Of a DNA stretch of 12,202 nucleotides, positions 8,025 through 12,202 are shown one piece after another. The DNA is from an uncultured Blautia sp. (GTDB lineage Bacteria; Bacillota; Clostridia; Lachnospirales; Lachnospiraceae), in the NCBI GenBank assembly GCA_900765525.1, contig CAAFRY010000077.1, positions 1 through 12,202 on the forward strand, in the 5' to 3' direction. The notes below the pieces were generated by a model. It searched no databases. It was not told where the DNA came from and was given only the letters and a program-made list of their open reading frames with translations. How positions within the stretch are numbered: the stretch's first letter is position 1; every line of letters begins with the position of its first letter. Made by a program: the position numbers and the translations under genes.

Positions 8025-8037
8025 CCGCATTCCTCCG

Positions 8038-9807
8038 CTAAACGTTTTCACCATCTTCTAGTTTCTCTGCAATATCAGTAAAAATAATGCCAAGGGCATA
8101 AGCTCCTGCATCAGGATGTCCCAGGCTCCTTTCTCCTACTGTTCCTGCTCTTCCCATTCTGGCTACAATTTTCTCTGTGGATTTAGCGCCCTTTACCGCT
8201 TCTGCTGCAGCTTCTTTGAAAATCTCCGCTGCCCTGCAATCTGTCTGGGCCAGGTGCCGCCAGGTTTCTGCACAAGGCACCAATGCATCTATCAATGTCT
8301 TGTCTCCCACCTGGGCACCTCTGCCAAAGCTTCGCTCTCCGGTTTTCTGTATACCTTCCACAGCCTGCCAGAGCATTTCTCCAAACTCTTCCTTACTTAA
8401 AGATATTTTATCCCCGGCCGCCTTTCCTGCACTTCGGAAAGCAGACCCCCAGATAGGTCCGGAAGCGCCGCCGCAATACTCCATGATAACCATAGCACAG
8501 GCTTCCAGAAATTCCCCGATAGTGCTGCATTGTCTGCCTAATAAACACTCCCATTCCTCCTGCAGTTTTCTGAAGCCTTTGGCCACGCTCATGCCAAAAT
8601 CTCCGTCTCCGGCAAAGGCATCCATATCACAGAATTCTTTTTCATGCTCTATAATACACTGGGTCATGCATTGAACGATATAGGTAATATTTTCCATACT
8701 TATCTCGTTGTTTTTTACAACAGGATTTACTTTTTCCTCAGTTCTTTCCCCAGAGGCGGCATGGGCTTTTTCTTCTTTTTCATCTTCGTATTCTCTGGCT
8801 TTTTTCAGTTCTGTTATCTTCAGCCCCGGAGTATCACAGGGCTCACCAAGAAGCTCTTCCAGCTCATTATCCAGCTTCAGAATACTTAACGAAGCACCGC
8901 ACATTTCAATACTAGTCATATAGTTTCCGGTGAAGTTATAGCAGACCTCCACATCATAGGAAGCCAGGGCTTTTCTGACAGATTGATTCAATATGTAAAG
9001 CTCTTGAAGAGGTGTTCCTCCCAAACCGTTTACCAAGACAGCAATTCTCATATTTCCGGAATTCTCATATTCCAGTTCCCTGAGAACCTCATCTGCCATA
9101 CGGGCTCCCAGTTGGTCTGCGTCTAATATTTTTTCTCTCCTGACCCCCGGTTCCCCATGGATACCTACTCCATACTCCATCTCATTTTCTTCTAAGGTAA
9201 AAGTTGGAGTTCCCTTAGCCGGAACCGTACAGGATGAGAAGGCAAACCCAATAGTCCGTACCGATTGGGCAGCCTTTTCCGCAATGGCTTTCACTCTTTT
9301 TAAGTCATATCCCTTTTCTGCCGCCGCACCTGCTATTTTATGGACAAAAACAGTACCTGCAACTCCTCTTCTGCCTACGGTATATAAGCTGTCTTTTACG
9401 GCAATGTCATCATCCACTTTTACATATTCCACTTCAATGCCGTCTTCTTTTGCCAGATATGCTGCATTTTTGAAGTTCATCATATCCCCGCTGTAATTTT
9501 TGATAATCAGCAGGACCCCCTGATTTCCCCCTGTCTTTTTAATGGCCTGATAGACCTGCACCTGAGAGGGAGAAGCAAAAATATCTCCGCATACGGCGGC
9601 ATCCAGCATTCCTTCTCCTACAAATCCGCCGTGAGCCGGTTCATGGCCGCTGCCTCCTCCGCTTATGAGAATCACTTTGTCTTTTCTGAGATTTTTCCTG
9701 AATATAAAATGATATTTCTTATCCCAATCCAAATCAGGATGAGACAATATCAGGCCTCTGCACATCTCAGGTACCATGTCCGAAGCCTTATTCATGATTT
9801 TTTTCAT
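8038..9807 (-). CDS. Fused DhaK-DhaL kinase (dihydroxyacetone/ketose kinase family)
   Basis: A 589-aa single-chain kinase, first gene of the operon. The DhaK domain (1-330) has GGGSGHEPAHGGFVG (50-64) and GIHGEPG (215-221). H217 should bind the substrate carbonyl covalently, with H55 and D108 as the other active-site residues; these match E. coli DhaK H56, D109 and H218. A charged Glu/Lys-rich linker (about 333-368) leads to the ATP-binding DhaL domain, with Mg ligands D396, D401 and D403 in DAFAGDGDFG, then GGASGP (446-451) and GRAGTVGERSLGHPDAG (552-568). No DhaM or other PTS subunit is nearby, so ATP is the likely phosphate donor. The ATG at 9807 fits AAGGTGG (9813-9819) and the family N-terminus MKKI; GTG codons upstream lie inside that site. 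Substrates known for the family include dihydroxyacetone, glyceraldehyde and erythrulose. Which one applies here cannot be read. Confidence 0.93.
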   Translation of the reverse strand: MKKIMNKASDMVPEMCRGLILSHPDLDWDKKYHFIFRKNLRKDKVILISGGGSGHEPAHGGFVGEGMLDAAVCGDIFASPSQVQVYQAIKKTGGNQGVLLIIKNYSGDMMNFKNAAYLAKEDGIEVEYVKVDDDIAVKDSLYTVGRRGVAGTVFVHKIAGAAAEKGYDLKRVKAIAEKAAQSVRTIGFAFSSCTVPAKGTPTFTLEENEMEYGVGIHGEPGVRREKILDADQLGARMADEVLRELEYENSGNMRIAVLVNGLGGTPLQELYILNQSVRKALASYDVEVCYNFTGNYMTSIEMCGASLSILKLDNELEELLGEPCDTPGLKITELKKAREYEDEKEEKAHAASGERTEEKVNPVVKNNEISMENITYIVQCMTQCIIEHEKEFCDMDAFAGDGDFGMSVAKGFRKLQEEWECLLGRQCSTIGEFLEACAMVIMEYCGGASGPIWGSAFRSAGKAAGDKISLSKEEFGEMLWQAVEGIQKTGERSFGRGAQVGDKTLIDALVPCAETWRHLAQTDCRAAEIFKEAAAEAVKGAKSTEKIVARMGRAGTVGERSLGHPDAGAYALGIIFTDIAEKLEDGENV

Positions 9808-9825
9808 TGGCACCACCTTCCTTCA

Positions 9826-9921
9826 TTACGCATCCAGATGTGGGAATAAAACGCCTGTTTCTATGCTTCCCACATTTCCGTTTTCTGTTACCATGGATAT
9901 TTCTTTCTCTTTATGTCTCAT
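9826..9921 (-). CDS. Possible 31-aa leader peptide upstream of the kinase gene
   Basis: An ATG at 9921-9919 opens a 31-codon frame ending in TAA at 9828-9826, 18 bases before the kinase start. The peptide begins MRHKEKEISMVTENG and ends in VLFPHLDA. AAGGAGG precedes the ATG but only 1 base away, which is too close for efficient initiation; an internal ATG at 9894 has no clear site. In-frame stops lie just upstream, so it is not an extension of another gene. The hairpin at 9836-9877 falls inside it. It could be a small coupled protein, a regulatory leader peptide, or chance. I do not recognise it. Confidence 0.3.
   Translation of the reverse strand: MRHKEKEISMVTENGNVGSIETGVLFPHLDA
9836..9877 (-). 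promoter_or_regulatory. Leader hairpin before the kinase gene
   Basis: An 11-bp stem (AGATGTGGGAA at 9836-9846 with 9867-9877, one G-U wobble) encloses a 20-base loop that can fold again on the minus strand as AAAC-AGGC-GTTT. It lies in the predicted 5' leader of the operon, about 17 bases before the kinase ribosome binding site. No U-tract follows on the minus strand, so it is not an intrinsic terminator. A role in mRNA stability, translation control or protein binding is possible. Confidence 0.5.
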
Positions 9922-9990
9922 TCCTCCTTACTGTTTTCAAATCCCCGCACTAATTGTTAGTTATTTCTCCTACTATTTATTTTTTTAGCG

Positions 9991-10005
9991 AAAACATGAT
10001 GTTTT
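9991..10005. promoter_or_regulatory. Perfect 15-bp dyad, candidate operator
   Basis: AAAACAT-G-ATGTTTT is a perfect inverted repeat with a one-base centre. It lies about 26-40 bases downstream of the predicted kinase-operon start and just upstream of the lysR -35 box. A position inside the transcribed leader would suit a repressor or roadblock site. It does not fit the T-N11-A pattern usual for LysR-type regulators, so the binding protein is uncertain. Confidence 0.4.
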
Positions 10006-10018
10006 TTAATAAATAGAC

Positions 10019-10047
10019 TTGAATTTTTGTTTTAATCATTGTATATT
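10019..10047 (+). promoter_or_regulatory. Promoter of the lysR-type gene
   Basis: TTGAAT (10019-10024) and TATATT (10042-10047) are separated by exactly 17 bases. Transcription would start near 10054, about 80 bases before the regulator. The -10 box overlaps that of the opposing operon promoter, so the two cannot be occupied at once. Confidence 0.6.
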
Positions 10048-10066
10048 ATCTACAACCATTATGCAA
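10038..10066 (-). promoter_or_regulatory. Promoter of the kinase-transporter operon
   Basis: On the minus strand TTGCAT (10066-10061) and TACAAT (10043-10038) are separated by 17 bases. Transcription would begin near 10031, giving a leader of about 220 bases before the kinase start. The promoter faces the lysR promoter, with overlapping -10 boxes, an arrangement common for LysR-type regulators and their divergent targets. Confidence 0.55.
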
Positions 10067-10086
10067 TTGAATCTTTTTTATAGGTT

Positions 10087-10105
10087 TCATTCCATTTCTG
10101 AATGA
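10087..10105. promoter_or_regulatory. Inverted repeat in the lysR leader, candidate operator
   Basis: TCATTC (10087-10092) and GAATGA (10100-10105) form a 6-bp inverted repeat with a 7-base spacer. It lies upstream of the operon -35 box (at 10066) and downstream of the lysR start. That is a plausible place for a LysR-type activator of the operon that also represses itself. It is short, so chance cannot be excluded. Confidence 0.35.
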
Positions 10106-10133
10106 TACTGAATCCCAGTGAGGTAAAAGCCAT

Positions 10134-11015
10134 ATGAGTAATATAAAATATCTGGCCTATTTAAAAACCATTGAAATGCACAGTCTTACAAAGGCTGCCG
10201 AGTATCTTGGGTACACCCAGCCCGGAATCAGCCATATGATTTCTTCCCTTGAGCAGGAACTGGGCTTTCCTCTTCTCATCCGGGCAAAGGACGGGGTGCT
10301 TCCTACAGAAGAAGCCAGCCATCTGCTGTACTATATGCGTCAAATCGTAAACAATGAAGCTATGTTAAAGGATTTGGCCAATCAAATATTGGGTATTGAA
10401 ACCGGAACTCTCCGAATCGGTCTGTTCTCCAGTACCTCTACCCAGTGGATGCCAGCTCTCCTGCAAAAATTTACTGCAATGCATCCTAATATTAACGTGC
10501 AGCTCATAGAGGGAACCACTATTGAACTGCAAAACCTTTTCAAAGAGAATCTCCTGGATTTGGCTCTTATGTCCGACCCTGCTCCGGAAGGTTTTGAATT
10601 CATTCCTCTTATGCAGGACCCTATTCTGGCCATTATTCCTCAGAATCATCCTCTGGCCTCCCGTGCTGTCATAGAACCAAAAGAGCTTATTCATTATCCT
10701 TTTATTATTCCCCAGGAAGGAGCCGATGAGGATGTTTGGAGAGCTTTAAACCCTGAAAAATTAACTCCCACCATAAAGTACCGTATAAAAGGAGACGCTA
10801 CTATTCTGGCCATGATAGCCTACGGTCTGGGCGTCAGCCTTTTTCCCGAGCTGGCTATTCTGTTATCCAGCCAAAATATATTAAAAAAACCACTTTCCAC
10901 AGGCTGTTCCAGAACTTTAGGTATTGTGGTCCGCTCCAGCAAGTATGCATCCCCTGCCGTAAAGGAATTTTTGGAGCTGACCCGGAATATGGCCGCCTCT
11001 AATTTTCAGGTGTAA
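10134..11015 (+). CDS. LysR-type transcriptional regulator
   Basis: A 293-aa DNA-binding protein of typical LysR length. The N-terminal winged helix-turn-helix spans about 1-60, with the family core SLTKAAEYLGYTQPGISHMI (17-36) and the following SLEQELGFPLLIR. A linker helix then leads into a two-lobed periplasmic-binding-protein-like effector domain from about residue 90 (GTLRIGLFSS) to the end. The start at 10134 has GAGG (10120-10123) at a 10-base spacing, which is slightly long and suggests modest translation. The gene diverges from the kinase-transporter operon, so it most likely controls that operon in response to the imported compound or its phosphorylated product. The target is inferred from position only. 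Confidence 0.93.
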   Translation: MSNIKYLAYLKTIEMHSLTKAAEYLGYTQPGISHMISSLEQELGFPLLIRAKDGVLPTEEASHLLYYMRQIVNNEAMLKDLANQILGIETGTLRIGLFSSTSTQWMPALLQKFTAMHPNINVQLIEGTTIELQNLFKENLLDLALMSDPAPEGFEFIPLMQDPILAIIPQNHPLASRAVIEPKELIHYPFIIPQEGADEDVWRALNPEKLTPTIKYRIKGDATILAMIAYGLGVSLFPELAILLSSQNILKKPLSTGCSRTLGIVVRSSKYASPAVKEFLELTRNMAASNFQV

Positions 11016-11052
11016 TTTTTCTCTCTCCGGGTACGGAAGTTTTTCCACGACA

Positions 11053-11091
11053 AAAGGCGCTGCCTTGATATGTTTCCCAAGCAGCGCCTTT
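11053..11091. terminator. Bidirectional terminator between lysR and the DUF3830 pair
   Basis: AAAGGCGCTGCCTTG (11053-11067) pairs with CAAGCAGCGCCTTT (11078-11091), leaving a single bulged C. On the plus strand it is followed by TGCCTTTTTC-type T-rich sequence, and on the minus strand the stem ends in TTTT. It lies 38 bases after the lysR stop and 40 bases past the end of the convergent 163-aa gene, so it can serve both. Confidence 0.8.
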
Positions 11092-11130
11092 GCCTTTTTC
11101 TTCTCTATTTACTTTCTACTTTTTTATTTC

Positions 11131-11622
11131 CTACTTTTCTACTAATTCCGAAAAGTCTTTCTTTGCAAAACCATTAAAAACTCCCCATGGAATCACCAGG
11201 TCCACCCACATATGATGACGGTTGAAATATTTTAAAGCAGTGTTGGTTAATTCTACAAAATCCTCTTTTGTTTCCAGTGAATCTAAGGCATCCATATACA
11301 TCCTAAGCATTTCAGAAGCCATAGGAACTCCTGTAAACACAAAAAACTTTTCCTTATAATCCAGTAAATTTTTTGCGTATCTCACAAGGGTATGAAGGTC
11401 TGTATCTTCCTCCTTTGCTGTCTCTGTCAGATAAAATAAGATTTCATCACTCAGGGTTCTCATCTCTGAATCTGCATATAACATAGTTGTTACATATTGC
11501 CCGTATACATTGGTATCACCGGGTACAATTCCCTGGCTCATATTATATACGTCCTGGGGCATTTTCTCCCAAATAGCCAGACGTCTCTCTTCAAACTTGT
11601 CAATTGCTTCTCTCCAGTTCAT
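11131..11622 (-). CDS. Hypothetical 163-aa protein, partner of the DUF3830 gene
   Basis: I do not recognise this protein. It is 163 aa, soluble in appearance, with no signal peptide or long hydrophobic segment, and probably largely alpha-helical. It is rich in Glu, Asp, Leu, Met and aromatic residues. It opens MNWREAIDKFEERRLAIWEK and carries the distinct blocks SQGIVPGDTNVYGQYVTT, YFNRHHMWVDL and VIPWGVFNGFAKKDF. There is no cysteine pair, nucleotide-binding loop or helix-turn-helix. The start has AGGAGG at a 7-base spacing, and that site overlaps the stop codon of the upstream DUF3830-type gene. Tight coupling suggests the two proteins act together, perhaps as a complex. The gene is real, judging by its ribosome binding site and operon place; its function is unknown. 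Confidence 0.8.
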   Translation of the reverse strand: MNWREAIDKFEERRLAIWEKMPQDVYNMSQGIVPGDTNVYGQYVTTMLYADSEMRTLSDEILFYLTETAKEEDTDLHTLVRYAKNLLDYKEKFFVFTGVPMASEMLRMYMDALDSLETKEDFVELTNTALKYFNRHHMWVDLVIPWGVFNGFAKKDFSELVEK

Positions 11623-11633
11623 CCTCAGCCCTC

Positions 11634-12035
11634 CTATTCTACCTCGCCTACGATTGTCATCATGCTTCCCTGGTTCAGCCAGTTCTTAATACCCACAACT
11701 TTCATACCTTCCAAGCCTTCTACAATACGACCAATTTTGCTGATTGGAAGAGGCTCATCGGTTCCTTTTCCGTATAAAAAGCATAACTGGTTGCGGGGAT
11801 TATAATAGGCCAAGTCTCCTAAAACCAGGTCTCCCCCACGGCACTTATTTTCAAACCCGCAAGAATATGGGAGTGTTCCGAAAAATAGCTGTCCGTTTAA
11901 TTTTGCATGCTGAATCACAGCCCTCTGTCCTGGATTATTCAAAATCATATTGCAAATTTCTGGTGCCTCATCCATAAAAAGTTCTGCAACAATCCGGACA
12001 TCATCAATCATAATTTCGACTTTCTTATTTGCCAT
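11634..12035 (-). CDS. Cyclophilin-like DUF3830-type protein
   Basis: A 133-aa cytoplasmic protein. The N-terminal strand pattern KVEIMIDDVRIVAELFMDEAPE, the block GDLAYYNP (73-80), the strand LCFLYGKG (84-91) and the C-terminal IGRIVEGLEGMK (101-112) resemble the DUF3830 / cyclophilin-like fold, recognised from memory. These proteins have the barrel of a prolyl isomerase, but I see no basis for claiming isomerase activity. Members often lie near transporters and amidohydrolases in catabolic loci; their role is not established. The frame is open to 12194, but the start at 12035 is chosen because AAAGGA lies about 9 bases before it and the fold starts there, while the extra N-terminal codons run through hairpin sequence. 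The 163-aa gene follows after 11 bases. Confidence 0.75.
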   Translation of the reverse strand: MANKKVEIMIDDVRIVAELFMDEAPEICNMILNNPGQRAVIQHAKLNGQLFFGTLPYSCGFENKCRGGDLVLGDLAYYNPRNQLCFLYGKGTDEPLPISKIGRIVEGLEGMKVVGIKNWLNQGSMMTIVGEVE

Positions 12036-12093
12036 ATCAGATAATTCCTTTCTCCTGTTTCCTGTTCTTATTGCTGAATACCGAAATTTTGAA

Positions 12094-12181
12094 CAAAAGT
12101 GTGCTTCGCACACTCTCGCAATTCCATTTTCTTCCAAGAAGCACACTTTTGCTGCGCCGAGCGTGGTCAGCTTTAGCTGAC
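12094..12181. repeat. Cluster of competing hairpins upstream of the DUF3830 pair
   Basis: CAAAAGTGTGCTTC (12094-12107) and its perfect 14-base complement (12138-12151) form a long stem with a 30-base loop. The left arm can instead form a tight local hairpin, AGTGTGC-TTC-GCACACT (12098-12114), so the two folds exclude each other. A third hairpin, GTCAGC-TTTA-GCTGAC, follows at 12166-12181. No clear promoter for the pair is visible in 12036-12202. The stretch may be an interspersed palindromic repeat or a regulated leader; the right end is cut by the window. Confidence 0.65.
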
Positions 12182-12202
12182 ATCTGCCTTTCATGCGAGT
12201 GC

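Noticed and set aside
6942..8054. ATPase gene starting at 8054
   Set aside because: That start overlaps the kinase gene and has no ribosome binding site; GGAGG at 8032-8036 fits the ATG at 8024.
8038..9816. Kinase gene starting at GTG 9816
   Set aside because: That codon lies within the AAGGTGG ribosome binding site; the ATG at 9807 fits the spacing and the family N-terminus.
11634..12194. DUF3830-type gene starting at 12194
   Set aside because: The extra 53 codons translate hairpin sequence, show no homology-like pattern and would roughly add 40 percent to the usual length; a good ribosome binding site precedes 12035.
1..12202. CRISPR array, tRNA, rRNA, transposase, phage or toxin-antitoxin genes
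   Set aside because: No regularly spaced repeats, RNA gene cores or matching protein motifs were seen on either strand.

Overview
The window looks like a chromosomal segment of a Gram-positive anaerobe of the class Clostridia, most likely Lachnospiraceae. This is inferred from the sequence, not from a search. The supporting signs are a type III glutamine synthetase, an iron-sulfur PurF with a cleavable propeptide, strong AGGAGG-type ribosome binding sites before nearly every gene, a lipoprotein-anchored ABC binding protein, a TTG start, and moderate GC content. I see no rRNA, tRNA, CRISPR array, transposase or phage gene.

Left part (1-3970). A 25-bp imperfect palindrome lies at the left edge. 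A consensus-like promoter (TTGACA / TATACT) is followed within about 15 bases by a perfect intrinsic terminator, and the glutamine synthetase gene begins about 90 bases further on. This looks like an attenuated leader. glnN is followed after 11 bases by purF, so a glutamine producer sits beside the first glutamine-consuming enzyme of purine synthesis. Several hairpins, including a strong stem usable in both directions, separate purF from the convergent operon.

Middle part (4034-11091). A five-gene minus-strand operon runs from right to left: a fused DhaK-DhaL (dihydroxyacetone-type) kinase, a PotA-like ATPase, a PotD-like lipoprotein, and PotB-like and PotC-like permeases. A LysR-type regulator is divergently transcribed from overlapping, face-to-face promoters. 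The operon has a roughly 220-base leader with a hairpin and a possible 31-residue ORF. The simplest reading is a LysR-controlled system that imports a small molecule and phosphorylates it. The substrate is unknown, and the polyamine label usual for this transporter family is probably misleading here. A strong bidirectional terminator closes the lysR gene.

Right part (11131-12202). A minus-strand pair follows: a cyclophilin-like DUF3830-type protein (133 aa) and, 11 bases later, an unrecognised, probably helical 163-aa protein. Upstream of them is a structured stretch with mutually exclusive hairpins that may be an interspersed repeat or a regulatory leader.

The most promising candidates for something undescribed are the kinase/Pot-type transporter/LysR unit with its leader, the DUF3830 plus unknown protein pair, and the glnN attenuator.
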